DNA of 64,000 bases, from positions 372,001 through 436,000 of the forward strand of contig NC_018396.1 in assembly GCF_000208865.1 (NCBI RefSeq), in the 5' to 3' direction. The stretch is from Neospora caninum Liverpool (lineage: Eukaryota > Apicomplexa > Conoidasida > Eucoccidiorida > Sarcocystidae). Under the pieces are notes generated by a model. It saw only the letters and a program-made list of their open reading frames with translations. It made no database searches and was not told the origin of the DNA. The first letter of the stretch is position 1; each line of letters opens with the position of its first letter. Below, piece by piece: positions 24,661 to 37,474 of the stretch. Made by a program: the position numbers and the translations under genes.

Positions 24661-26465
24661 GCTAATCCGTCGGGTAGTTGTGAATCCCCGTTTGATTCGC
24701 AGTGGGAAACCGCTCGCTGCAAAGTTCCACACCTGTGCCTACACACGGGACCCCGTTCGCGCACGCGCCTTCGAGTGCCGTATCACAACGTAGTCCCAGT
24801 TGTTGCCTACATCGCTGTGCAGACTCGTGCTTCGGCAACAAGATACCCCTGCTCGCCGTTAGTATGATCTATAAAAAAGTACCAGAAGCCATGTGATCTA
24901 TGTGGTATAACGGGACATGAGGGCACTTAATCCAAAGTGTTGGATGAGAGGAAGACATCCGCCTGGTCTGCGCCCATCAAAGGAACTTGGGATTCACTCT
25001 TGAAGGGACAGCACAACCCAGAACGCGACTGCAGTTCTAACTTTAAAGTCCGCATCTGTTTAGCAGACTGCCGACCCTCCACAGTCGCCTCCTCTCAGAA
25101 CAACACTTCTCGAAAAAATGGTTCTATTACCACAGAATTGAATGAATCACAGAGGCAGGGTCGATACCACGACACCCGCAGGCTCCCTCTACCCCACGCA
25201 CATCCCGCGCAACGCAGTTCGAAATCAAGCGTTTCGTGAGACACATCCCATGTCACCTGGCCCTTTGCTCCTCCGATCCTCCACCAACAGTACATATGCA
25301 TATTCTAAGTATTCAAGGAAAGACGTGAACCTCTGGCGTTCGCAAACAGAACTAGACAAATAACCTGAAGACGGATGCGCGTTTCCCGTCGTTTTGGATC
25401 TGACTCAGCTCAAACACGATGAATCGCCGCGGTCGAAAAATGCCGCCACTGGGCAATCAAGCAGACCGACCTTGGGTCTATCCTTGATGCACGGCACACA
25501 GTCAAGATGATCAACCTACGCTGACAGAGACATCACTAACCAGATCTGATTCCATTCGGCAAACTCTGTCACCCCTCCATCCCGTGACAACAGCCGACTT
25601 TGAACTCGCATCCGCGGCAACCCCCCGTGGAGGCAAGCATCTTGTAAATATATACTTTCGTTACACGGATGAGCCCGTTCACGCCCTGCGCTGGGAGTTG
25701 AACGGAAGCATCGACACCGCATATTTATTTATTGGAACCCTCATGCCTGCTTCTTTTGAAACGTTCTACGGCGCTCGCCTGAGAGAGAGTCGAAAATGCC
25801 GAGAAAATAAAAAGAGAGGAAAAAACATTTATACCAGACAGCCAGTTCGTCCTCAGAAACCAGCGCACCATGAAGATCAATGCCAAGAACAGTGGAGTAT
25901 ATATATGTACGTATACATACATCGATATTCCCATCAAGTGCCGGTGCGGCGAATCCCCATCGCATGGAACGATGGTCCGGATACGCTAAAGTAGAGATGA
26001 AGACATACGTGTGGAAACGCTCATCGCCACACAGCACATAGCACCGTTATGTTGCCACAGTAGTACAGAAACGTGGTGCACATCCAGGATACCCGATCGA
26101 GGCATCGTTCACGAAATGCATGTGCCATGCTGTATGCAGAGCGCTACCTGTTCTTCCAATTTCGCGTAAACACACCGAGTGCAAAGGAGCTGGAGCATCC
26201 CTCTCGCGGCTGAGTCTCTTCACTGCTTGGACAGCTGCACTACGGGAACATCTAAAGCACGGAACAAGGTACAAAATCAGCGTCCACATAGTATCATTCT
26301 GGCACGGATGCCTGCCGACACGCAGCTCGCCTCCCCGTCCCTGTCGGAAGAACGCTCTGATACACACCATGCACCTAGCATTACAGTCACCTGTTAGCGT
26401 CCATGGAACAGACGATCTACAGCCCCCATAACAACGACTACGAGCCTGAGACACAGGCCACATCT
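24661..26465. other. Convergent intergenic region
   Basis: About 1.8 kb between the ends of two converging genes. I see no supported gene; the frames of 70-136 codons here lack domains and overlap one another on both strands. Confidence 0.5.
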
Positions 26466-29400
26466 CTACGTGGCCTCAGCCGGCTCCTCATCCTTAGCTT
26501 CCTCCTCCTGATTCGCTTCCTCCTCTTGTTTTGCTTCCTCCTCCTGATTCGCTTCCTCCTCCTGATTCGCTTCCTCCTCTTGTTTTGCTTCCTCCTCCTG
26601 ATTCGCTTCCTCCTCTTGTTTTGCTTCCTCCTCTTGTTTTGCTTCCTCCTCTTGTTTTGCTTCCTCCTCCTGATTCGCTTCCTCCTCTTGTTTTGCTTCC
26701 TCCTCCTGATTCGCTTCCTCCTCCTGATTCGCTTCCTCCTCCTGATTCGCTTCCTCCTCCTGATTCGCTTCCTCCTCTTGTTTTGCTTCCTCCTCCTGAT
26801 TCGCTTCCTCCTCTTGTTTTGCTTCCTCCTCTTGTTTTGCTTCCTCCTCCTGATTCGCTTCCTCCTCTTGTTTTGCTTCCTCCTCTTGTTTTGCTTCCTC
26901 CTCCTGATTCGCTTCCTCCTCTTGTTTTGCTTCCTCCTCTTGTTTTGCTTCCTCCTCCTGATTCGCTTCCTCCTCTTGNNNNNNNNNNNNNNNNNNNNNN
27001 NNNNNNNNNNNNNNNNNNNNNNNNNNNNNNNNNNNNNNNNNNNNNNNNNNNNNNNNNNNNNNNNNNNNNNNNNNNNNNTTCGCTTCCTCCTCTTGTTTTG
27101 CTTCCTCCTCTTGTTTTGCTTCCTCCTCCTGATTCGCTTCCTCCTCCTGATTCGCTTCCTCCTCTTGTTTTGCTTCCTCCTCTTGTTTTGCTTCCTCCTC
27201 CTGATTCGCTTCCTCCTCTTGTTTTGCTTCCTCCTCCTGATTCGCTTCCTCCTCCTGATTCGCTTCCTCCTCTTGTTTTGCTTCCTCCTCCTGATTCGCT
27301 TCCTCCTCTTGTTTTGCTTCCTCCTCTTGTTTTGCTTCCTCCTCTTGTTTTGCTTCCTCCTCTTGTTTTGCTTCCTCCTCCTGATTCGCTTCCTCCTCTT
27401 GTTTTGCTTCCTCCTCTAAGACTCCCTCTTCGACCGTCGGGGATACTTTTGTCTCCACTCGTGCCAGTGCTTCGAGGGCCTGGCTGTCCTTAGCCCCGAG
27501 TGACGTGAAGGTGTCGTGCACAAACTTCACACCAGTCTTCAGGTGCTTCATAAGGCTCTTGAATCGCGAATTGTGCACGCTGCCGAAGAACTGATTCCAC
27601 GCGCGAAACACATGGGCAGAAGGCACGCGGTACAACAGCGTCTGGAGGCCTTTCTGACTCTTCAAGTAGAACTGGACGGGCTGAATCACGCGGTACTGGG
27701 TATGGTACGCCATCTGCGCAAAAATGAAAATGCATTTATCCTTGATGTACGTTTGCACGGTAGGATGCAACGCGATTTCGACGTGGTACTCCAGCAGGGG
27801 GATTTGCAGGCACGTGTCCACGGGTCCAACATCGAGTTTGTCCAGTTGCTTGTAGGGCGATGGCTCGCGCTTCACTTCAAAGAGGTCCATGAGCCGCCGC
27901 GACCCACTGCCTTCACGTTTGCCCTGAGCGTCTGCGTCTGCTGCCTGCGAAGCCTTTTCCGCCTGGTTCTTCAGCTCCAGCAGCCGTTGCTCCAGAGCTG
28001 CCTTCGCCTCCGGCAAGTTCTTGATGGGCCCGAGCAGGTTCTCCAGCTGGGCCAGATCCTCCGGACTGAGTGACGGGCGAACACGCAGTGCCTCGTCAAT
28101 GACGGCGAGTTGGTCTTCAACTTCTTTGAACTCAAACATGAGCGCATCCGCTCGTGTCTCGCTCTGAGTTGCGAGACTCGGAGGAACCACCGACTCTGGA
28201 ACCGGCGTGACAGTTCCATCGTCGGCCTGTGGCGGCGGGAGTCCTGCGACCTTCAGTCCGGCGTCAAAGGCCGCATCGCGTTCTTCCAAATCTCTGCGGA
28301 GTTTCGCGGTGAGCGTGTCAAATTCGCGCCGCAGTCCGTCGATCGATTGCGTCGCTGCTTGCAGCGCTTCTTGAACAATCGGGACAGACCGCTGCTGTTC
28401 GGAAAGAACGGCCTCTTGAGCGAGGACCATCTCGGCTCGCCAAATGCTCGCTTTCTTATCCAGACACCTCTTCTCCAGTTCGGTCGGCGCACGGTCCCCC
28501 AGCTCGTCGTTGAGGTCGCGGATGTCTTGCTCAATGTTTGCCCGTTGCGCAGTGAGGTTGTCCAGTTGTGTCTTGGCTTCCGGCGACGTTCGAGCTTCCT
28601 CCGGAAGCTTTTTCACTTGGTTCATAAAAATCTTGATCTGCCCCAATTTCGTCTCGAGGTCCTGTCTCCGCTGAAACAAGTCCCAGGCTCGAGACGGGCG
28701 CATGGGTTCCATCTGCCGCTGCAAGCGCTGTTCCATGGCAGCCAGTTCTTCTCGGGTGCCCTTGACTAGCCTCTCGAGCTCAACGGCCCGCATCTTGACT
28801 TTGTCGCGCTCCTCTTGACGAAGGTTCATCAAATCGGCCAAAGCGCGTTCGTTCTTGAGCAGCTGCTCCCGCTTTCGTGTGATGCGTGCCACGAGCGAAT
28901 CGTCAGGGTACTTGATGGCCGGCAGCGGGCCCTTGACCTCGCCGCCTTCCGTCGTTTCCGCACCTTTCCCATCGCCCTTCTCCTTCGTCGGCCCACGCAC
29001 ATCTGGGTTCTTTTTTATGTCGTTCTCGATCGCGACAATTTCCTTCCGCAGCATCTGCATACTGAGGATGAGGCGCTCCAATTCCTTCTCGCCGTCGCGA
29101 TCCTGCACGCCGTCGCGCTCGAGAGCCAACTCCCGGCCTGTCTGCTGCCGCATCTTGCGCGCCTCGACGTACGCTTTCTCAAGTTGAAACAACTGGGCAT
29201 ACCGGGGGTCATCGGCTGCAGGCATCGTGTCTTTGAGCTCCACGAGCTCGCGGTACTTTTTCATCATCTTCTCGTAGTCCCCAGCGAGCACATGCATTTC
29301 GGAAATGGCCTGCGCAATGCGCGAGACGACGCTGATCCCCTCAGACAACAACATTTCAACGGCGTTCTCGTCCATAATCTCATAGGCGTTTTTCTCTTTC

Positions 29401-32400
29401 CCGAGCTGCTCATACTTGACCACCAAGTCGTTGATTTCGGATTGGTAGAATTTTATCCGCTGCGCAAGGACCGGACACTGACGCGCAAAAGTTATCTCTC
29501 TGCTGATGCGCTCCTCGTTCGCATCTGCAAACGCTGTTCGCGCTTGCTCCAACTCGTCGTACCGCAGCCGCCCCTCCGCGATGGGGTCCATGAACTGAAC
29601 GTCACGATCATCCTTGTTCGATCGCTTGCTGACCCGTCGCCCAGTCGCTTTCCCTGTTCGGCCGTCGATGAATTCCACGATCATGTAGTCTTTGGTGAGC
29701 CGCAAGGCAGCAAAACCCGTGGCCGTCGTGATCCGCTCCGCGATGTTCACTTTGTACTGTCCATTCACCGGAGCGAAGAACCGGTGGGCTTGCCTCTGAT
29801 CCCGCCCTTCCGGACGACACCCGCCAGGGTTAAAGGCGAACAGAATGCGCCGCCCGGACCAGCAGAGAATGGGATACAGCGCGCCTCGCAGCCGACCGAT
29901 CCACCCCCGACCGACATCTTTGTCGAGGAGCCGCGCTCCTGCGCCGCTGCTGATGAAGGCGATGGTCGTGTTTCTGTTCAGGTCTTCCATAGAGACATAG
30001 TCCATGAAATAGTCGTGGCCGGAAACGTACGCATCCACCTCGTAGTGCGTCAAAAGCATCTGGATGAGGACAGCCTCTGTGCCGCGCGGCTGGCCGTTCT
30101 TGTACAAGTCGTCGACGTACTGCAAGCGCCCTTGTTCGCCTTGAGTGCCCGTCGACAGCAGTGGGTGGTGCCCCATGAGGATCAACCAATTCGTTGTCTG
30201 ATTGACTGCCGTGTACAGTCGGTCGCTCAGCCACATGAGGCGCTCCATCATGGAGTGCATATTGTTCGCTGCAAAATACGAAAAAGACGTCGCAAACAGG
30301 AGAATCGGCCGACGCGTCGACACCCCCCCCCCCACGCGCCAAGAACGGCGCAATCTCTCCGGTGTGACGACACGGATCACAGACGCCATAACAGGCCCCA
30401 ACGGGGTTACCGTTGCGAATGCTAAGATCGAATTCAACACGGCCTTTTTTCCTCAGAGTCGCTCAAGGGCACCTCTCTCTTGGAGTCACATGTGCTTTTC
30501 GAAACGCAGTCGACTGGGGAATGAACAAAAAGGTAAAAACACGTCGCAGACCAGCAACGTGCCGTTTCGGCTGATGCTGGACTCACCGACTGGATTGCCG
30601 ACAAAGAGAGACCATGTGTTGATGTTGATCACCGTCGCGTTGAAGGACTCTTGCTGAATCGTGCCATCCGCCATGGTCATATTTGCCGTGAAATTGAACG
30701 TTACTGTGTACGCGTCACTGGGCATGTACCAGTTCTGATGCTCCTGTGTATAGTGGTGTCGGATAGAGGCAGAAGGGTTCACCAGAGCCTCCTCGTCTCC
30801 AAGCGTCATCAGCCACGGTATGTCAAGTCCGGCGTCCTGGGAACAGCAGAGCGCAATCACAGTGACAACTCCTTGCGGACAGTGGCGACACGTATTTGCC
30901 GTGAGAATAGGAATCGGCGAGCAGCCGGAAAGGTCTCAACGACCCCAAAGATGTTCCCCTCCAGCCCCACGGAACACTTCGTTCTCTCAGCCGTCTCTTG
31001 CACCGTACATCCACCCCATTCCACGCCGTCCGAGCTGTACGGGGAATCAACGGCTTCTAGAGGAGACGAAACGGAGCAGAGTCGTAGACGAACAGGGAAA
31101 GGGCGGTCCCGTTAAACGCATCCACTTCCTCGCTACAAGCAACAGGCTCATGCATGATACGCCCGTTCGAGCGCGGAGATTACACGATGGCGTCCGGGCA
31201 GTGCGCCAGCAGAAGGAAGCACGGAACTTCTCCCAAATGACGACAGTCAGAGACAGGAGCGCCTCGACTACCGACCAAAAGCATCGACGTCGGTCTTACT
31301 CAAAGGCAAACAACGTCTTCACGATTTGAGAGCACGTCCGTTTCACCAGCAGCGCGAAGACGTGGGCGTCGCAATTCAGTGTGTGCACGCTCAACTCTAT
31401 AAATGGAGTATCAAGGTCCGAGAAGATTCCCTACCACGCATCATCCTACGAACATACGCGCATCACTCTACAGTGGTAGGTCGTCGTTCTTTAGCAGGAA
31501 ACGTTGTAGCGAGCCGAATCCCTTGAAACGTACCTTGACGAAGACGTCGTACCACTTTGTGCTGAATCGTTCGTCACGAGCCGAGAGCGGACCAGGGATT
31601 CCAAAAAAATCCCCCAGGCCCAAGACAGCGTCTGCCTTTTCTTTTTCATGCCACGTTTTCAACGCCGCAACAACTTGATCGATTTCGTTTGCCCACAGGA
31701 ACCGCTTCAGACTGTACCAGAAACCCTTCCTCTTTGCGCGATGTTTGTACTCGCCGATGCCAGTGTTTCCGACGAGAAGCAACTTGAGCGAGTTCGTGTC
31801 CGTTTTTTCGACGGAGATGGTATCCACTGAGTGCTCCGACCACGTTTCCTGCATCACGCACTTGAGCGTGGTGCACTTGGGGAACTTCATCGACGGATAG
31901 TGGCCGTCACGTATCAGATCTTCTAAGCTTCGCTTTCCCTTCCATGTCCCTGGCGGTAGCAGTGGGGGGACGAGCCGTCCCTCCCGGGCCAGTTCCCAGT
32001 TGCGCGCAACCTCCCGGAGGACGTCGATCTGAGTGAAGGATTCGTCCGTAACGTCGAAAAGAACAAAGAGGTCTATGATGTTGGTTTTCATCAGTAAGTC
32101 GTCGACCGTCCTAACGTCGCGGTGGTACAGCTCTTCCTGCAGTCGCTCCACCGATGCCGGCAAGGTGTCGGCATACACGCCTCGTGCGACACGGAGAACA
32201 CTGTACGGAAGGCCTCGTAAAAACCCGGCGTCCCGTTCCGTTAGAAGCGGCTTCTTGGCAAGATCCCTACCTTCTTCGCCAGTCCTCAGAAACGAGTTCC
32301 CATCGCAGACCCAGTCCCGGACACGGCGCTTTGCTGCAGCCAGATACGTGTACACTTCGACGTTCAAGAGCTTGTTCATGTTATCTTCTGGGCTTGTCGG

Positions 32401-32940
32401 CCGCTCAGATTCGCTTTGCGTTTGCTCGTGGATCATCTGATCCTGGTAGCGACTGTGTGCCCGAAGCAACGCAGCCTCCGTGACGAAGCTTTGCAACAAC
32501 CAATTCATGTTGCCATTCTCGTTGAACCAACGCAAAAAGAGTGTCATCACGTCGTCCATTGTGGCGTGAAAGGCAGCCGAACGGTCTGCTTTATGCTTGC
32601 CCGCAACAAACACCACACTGTCCAAATTCAAGCTGGGCATTAAACGATGAACCGGCTCCCATACAACAAACTTCTTCACGATGCTGCTCAGGCGTCGAGG
32701 CTGCATCCCGCGTTCCTGAGGCAAACGGTCGCTCCCTCCTAGAGAGTCCGCGGACTGACCGGCGGCCTCCGCGAAACCCGTGTAACGTGGGATGCCAGCC
32801 CAGCTGATTGTTCTACGTCCCCGATAAGACCATGACGTGAGCAGGAGAAACATCGAAATCAGCGCGAGGAGCCAGAAAAAGTGACGACTCCGAATGTTTT
32901 GCCGCCGGAAGGCCACCACCGGACGTATCAGGCCTTCCAT
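26466..32940 (-). CDS. Purple-acid-phosphatase/GAP50-like membrane protein with giant coiled coil, paralogue A
   Basis: Three exons (31534-32940, 30587-30836, 26466-30268) join in phases 0 and 1 to about 1819 aa, counting the N gap. A signal-anchor segment lies at residues 21-37. A conserved N-terminal region follows, then a calcineurin-like metallophosphoesterase core of the purple acid phosphatase type: VGNTGIG (about 391), GLGDFFG (D444), PWLMTLGDEE (GDEE 482-485), LILMGHHP (H586/H587), AYVSGHDYFMDY (GHDY 636-639). The family consensus is GDxG, GDxxY, GNHD, GHxP and GHDH, so the first Asp, the Tyr, the Asn-His of motif III and the last His are replaced. Catalysis is doubtful; the fold may act as a scaffold, as known for GAP50. 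The rest is about 700 residues of Glu/Lys/Arg-rich coiled coil, a conserved domain (DVGPVDTCLQIP, then HNSRFKSLMKHLKTG) and the EEEA(K/N)Q repeat. The start at 32940 matches paralogue B; an in-frame Met also occurs at 32982. Confidence 0.85.
26497..27415 (-). repeat. 18-bp coding minisatellite (EEEAKQ / EEEANQ)
   Basis: About 45 visible units of 18 bases form the acidic tail of paralogue A. Two unit types differ at three positions and change one residue, Lys or Asn. The array is interrupted by the N block. The reading frame is the same on both sides of the gap, and every visible unit is intact. Confidence 0.95.
26979..27078. other. Assembly gap of 100 N inside the minisatellite
   Basis: Exactly 100 N, a common placeholder length, sit within the 18-bp tandem array. 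The true number of repeat units is therefore unknown. Confidence 0.99.
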
Positions 32941-34622
32941 CTTGTCTCTGCAAAAGAAAAGGTTCGGGGGCTCTTCCTGCAATCTGTCAAGAACCGACGC
33001 GAACCCCTGGTACCGCCAAGCTCTTGATACACTGCTTCCTTGTCGGGTTACTCGAAACCGCAGGGCTGCCCTAAAAATCCTGAGCGACAGGTTTTAGGAC
33101 CGGAAGACAGTCAATCCTCCTTTCGGAGGGGAACGAGCAGCACGGCACGTTTCTCCAGCGAAGATTCAATAGAAGGAACCGCGGCAGGTGGAGCTGAAAA
33201 CGGCACGACACAAAAAACGAGAGAATAAACGCCAGATTTAGACCCAGTCTACAGAGACTGCGGATCCTTATCCCAAGACTGTGTACCGGTTCTCTCCCCG
33301 TTAGCATCTGTTGGGGTTGGACACAGAGGAAACCGTGTAATAGGAACATAACGACGGAAACCGACCGAGATTAAACGAACGTAGACAGATAAGCTGTTAA
33401 CGCAAAACGGGACATCGACTGCGCACAAGTCAGCGAGTAGTGACGACACCAATCCAGCGCGGATCTACGGAAAAGGAAAACAAAGTAATGGGGAGGGCAG
33501 TCCCATCTCATCCTCATGAGTCCCAGGCCTTCACTTTCCGGTACTGCAGAACAAAACGACCTAGTGCAACACGTTCAACACATACATTTGCTCGAGGCGG
33601 AGTTCAAAGCGCCTGCTTCTGTCTCTAGATACGCAGTTCATAGTCTTGTACATCTGAAGAGTGACAAACGTCTTTTGTCCCATGAGAAATTGGAAGCGAG
33701 GCTCGTACAGACAGCAAAAAGGTGAGAAACATTTCTCGCCTGTCACTCGTTATTCTTGCAGGACCCTCTCAGAAACAGTGACAAACTCAAATCGAGCTCT
33801 CAATGCCAGTTGTGTTAACTCGGCTGGGGCCTCAGAGACGCGGAACCTCGATTTTGCGACACACAACCCTACGGACAGCCATACCCAAAGAATCCTCGCG
33901 TTAGCCGTGCAACGCGTCCATGGCGGAAAGAAAAAAGTCACTGGGTTTAAAATAGAGGCCATCCGGGAAATTGTGAGCCGAGCGCATGCAAAGTTCTAAG
34001 CACTCAACGCAAAGAAAGGCACTGTACATCTTGCACCGGACTCAGGTTTACTGCTATTCTGTCATTCTCTCGGCCACGCCGTTTTCCCTCCACTGGTTGC
34101 GGAGCGTCAACGTGTCGTGTAGTCACTTCCACGGCAGCGGCTGCATGCTTTTTTTAGCCTGCCATGAACCTGCTCGACACCCACAGCTCAAGAATCTCGT
34201 CTCGTTTCCCGTAGAGAGCCTTTTCAGTTGCCCCTCCAAGCACCTCTTGCTCGGGAACATCTTGCCGACACCGTTCACAGTTGCTTCGCCGCTGCAACGG
34301 CCGTTGTCGAGCGACACCGGTCAGCAGCCTTGTGCCGGTCAGGAAACGAAGCACGACCGTAGTTCCGTTGTATAAATATATATTGAATGTCACGGACGAT
34401 GGCCTCTCTGTGTGAGAAAATGAGTTACGGATTAAGAAGGTTGGGGTCGTTTTTCCTTCCGCCGCCGCCAGGCGCCTAGCGCTGGCATCGGCGGCGGGGC
34501 CACCAAGAGCGCCGGAGTGTGCTGCGGTGTGGAGCTCAAACCGCAACAAGGCCGAAACTGGGTTCTTTTGCCCACTGAATCAGTCCCACGGACTCTTGGT
34601 GGCAAGGGGGACGGGGACTGGC

Positions 34623-34638
34623 GGGGGGGGGGGGGGGG
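34623..34638 (+). repeat. G16 homopolymer
   Basis: Sixteen consecutive G on the plus strand in the intergenic region. The length should be treated as approximate because such runs are often miscounted. Confidence 0.9.
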
Positions 34639-35579
34639 TGAAGGCATTGTTTCCCAGTTTTAGTTGTGTTGTGAGGCTCTGCGATCTCGTCTTAAAACGT
34701 TTTGTTCTCTCGCTCTCGCTGTCCGACACTCTAGCTTTGAGTTAAGACACCCTCCGATCCTTCTTCAGCCTTTATATGCACTTCGTTCAGACCGCAGTGA
34801 ACTCAAGAATTGCACAGCTTGTCGCTCTACATGGTTCCGGCCAGCTTATATGTCATGGTGTCTAAATCGGATCATATCGACTAGAGAAGCATACATCGTA
34901 GTGACAATATAAAAACACCACTCAGGAGTCCGCGCGCTCACGACGTCCTTGACGCCTCTCTGATGAACGGCCGACCTCCCTTTCCAGTACGTTATTTTCC
35001 GCTCATGTCTGATCCACGCTCATGCTTCAAAAATCAATTCAGTAACCTGCGAGAGGGATGCACAGGGGATGGGTTCCGCTGCAGCCGTTCTTCAAGGGCC
35101 GCTGATTTTTTGAGTAGAGATCAGCAGTCGCTGCTGTCAAGCACTCATGTCTCTCCGCGCGCTAAAAGCCTTAGAGAATCCGCTGAACGCGAACCGTTCG
35201 ACAGGGGCACGACGGAAGCGGTGACGCGTACTATGGCTGCATTCCCGCGCATAACTCCCTAGTTAGGTAGCCCCAGCCTATCCGACTGCGTGAGCGGCAG
35301 AGGAAGCAAACGGAATTGGGTACGGCGCTACGAACCTTCCTTTTGCTGTATTTACCTTGTGGCTCCTCTTGTATGGTTCAACCATCAACGTGCACGTGAA
35401 GGAGGGGTTCGTGGGAGCAGCCGTTTAGTGCCACATTTCGCCTGCCTCTACCTGGATGCCAGCATTCGCTCCGTGTCACGTCATGCCGACAGAGGAAGTG
35501 ATCACGTGCGATCAAGTGTCTCTGATGTGCCGACGAGGAGAGGCTGTACACGGGCAACCCCCTGGACTCCTCGAGGCAG

Positions 35580-36180
35580 CTAAAAGTGTTGGATTTCAAT
35601 ACCCTATGACATTAAGGTATTCAACATCGGTTATGTTCCAGGAGAACGATATGGATTACTGTTGTCACTCGTATTCACAGCGAGAGAAAACTATTGAGAC
35701 TCGAGTATGGTCAGTTCCACAGTATTTTGGAAGTGAGAATCCGGAGACAGGTTTATTTGTAAGCTCTTTCTGGGGGGCTTTTTCAAGGATTTAAACTTAA
35801 ATATCATTATGTTATGGGTTCAATCGCAAACCATTGAGATTACGAACTTACGGTTTGGGTGCGCGAGTGCCTGGATGCCTGGTGACTTATATTAAAATCC
35901 TTATTAAAGGGAGCACAGTTCCCTAGGAATCCAGTTGAGTGCTCTGCCTCAACAGGTTGAGCATAGGTGCATCTTATGTTCCGAATGGTATCATCATACC
36001 TACTTGGACCCGTTTAGATACGCTGAGTGCAGCCGGTGCCCCAGAATCGAGTCCATCAGATCGAAAATGTGAGGCGCCCGTCAGACAAGCTGACACACTG
36101 CAAACATGGCCTTCATCACGCCCATGCGAATATACATACATGCCCGTTTTAAAAAGAACAGTTCCTTATTGATTCAGTGA
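35580..36180. other. A/T-richer island of unknown origin
   Basis: This stretch lacks the CT/GA-rich runs of its neighbours and is visibly richer in A and T (for example around 35790-35920). It has no long open frame and no clear match to a gene. It could be an inserted organelle-derived fragment, since sarcocystid nuclear genomes are known to carry many mitochondrial DNA pieces. I could not recognise cob, cox1 or cox3 coding in any frame, so the origin is open. Confidence 0.3.
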
Positions 36181-37474
36181 TTGCCACCATACATGACAAG
36201 CACATAAACTGCATCCACGGCTTCGCGCGACGCTGCCACCGAACCTGCAATTCCTCGGATAGTGTTAGCCTTAACCCCAAGACGTACGACGCGGGACATT
36301 CCGAAGTCTTTCCAGTTTGACAAGCAACGCTAATCAGTGCGAGAACACGTACACTTGCGACGCCTCTTTTCCGTATTGCAGAGCTCCTCTGAATGCATTT
36401 CCACAATTTCCCGACTTTCTGGCCACATCGCAGTGCACATGATACTGAACCAGGCGCAGCTTGCATCCACCTCGCTTCCAGCCTTTCCCAAGGACTTAAA
36501 AAGATGGAAGAACCTGTGCAGCAGACTCGCAACAACCCTCACACATGCCCAGTCACAGCAGCTGGGGAAACGCTGGACCGTCGACGCTTGTTTCGCCTTC
36601 GCACCAGCGCCCCCATGCGGTAAGAACTACATGGATGCTGCGATGTGACGGCACCTGGCGGACGCCGAAACGTAAACTGGAGCAGCCGAGAGGGACTCCC
36701 CAACGGAACGAGAACGCCGTGGGTCAGCAGGGCGCCCTGGACGAGAGCAAATATCCGCCTATTGGCGGATGAAAAAAACATACACCAGAAGGATGGAAAC
36801 GGAGGGCTCTTTCGTTGTGCACTCACGAACCGCCTGAAGCCGACGGATCTACCTGCGAGCCTTTGCCGTGCTGGAGCCTTCCGCAGCGCGGTCACCTCAG
36901 CGCTCCTATCGGTTAGGCAGCCTGGTAGATTCACTCATAGATTTATAAGTGTGTTGACTGCCGTGGAATCGTAATCCATTCTACACGTGAACAGGTTGGG
37001 GTGCCCCCAGACAACAGCCTGCTGGTTCTCTGCGGAACAGACGAATTCCTGGGCGTGTACCCGCAACAGCTGGTTCGTGTGACCGAGTAATTCGTTTGTC
37101 CGTGGCTCCGAGCTTCGCATTAGCAGGGGCGTGTGGGCAAGAGCTCTATGGAGACCTGCGTTCGCCTTCGAACCTTCAACGATCAATTCCAGAGGCGACA
37201 GTTCGCCTATGGAGTCAAAAAAAGAATTCGCCCCACCTCGCGCATCGTAACGCGGGCCTCCGCCACGCCAGGTGGAGCAAAATCGAATAAGGAAAGTCGG
37301 CGGAGGTGACGGGACAACCAGCCTTGCAGGGCGCCACTGCAATCCAGGCAGCTGAGCGTTATGCCCCGTTTCGCATTTCCCCTGCTGGTTCAGCTGAACC
37401 GCGACATACAGAGGCCGAACGACCGCCGCTAGAGACCCTTGCGACTAGCGCGAGAGTCATGCTCTGAGCGATCC

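Larger units (their letters stand above)
32941..37474. other. Intergenic region between the tandem paralogues
   Basis: About 4.5 kb holding the promoter and leader of paralogue A and the 3' flank of paralogue B. I find no supported gene. It includes a G16 run (34623-34638) and an A/T-richer island around 35580-36180 whose base composition differs from its flanks. Open frames up to 131 codons occur on both strands without domains. Confidence 0.5.

Noticed and set aside
26403..27419. Plus-strand open frames of 320-338 codons, Leu/Phe-rich or Pro/Leu-rich, across the minisatellite
   Set aside because: They are the complement of the 18-bp EEEA(K/N)Q repeat; a repeat whose length is a multiple of three leaves several frames open.
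28815..30425. 536-codon plus-strand frame
   Set aside because: It is antisense to the coiled-coil and phosphatase coding of paralogue A, whose minus-strand frame has clear family motifs.
35800..35850. GGGTTCAATC motif resembling a tRNA T-loop
   Set aside because: The flanking bases do not pair into a T-stem and no acceptor or anticodon stem can be formed.
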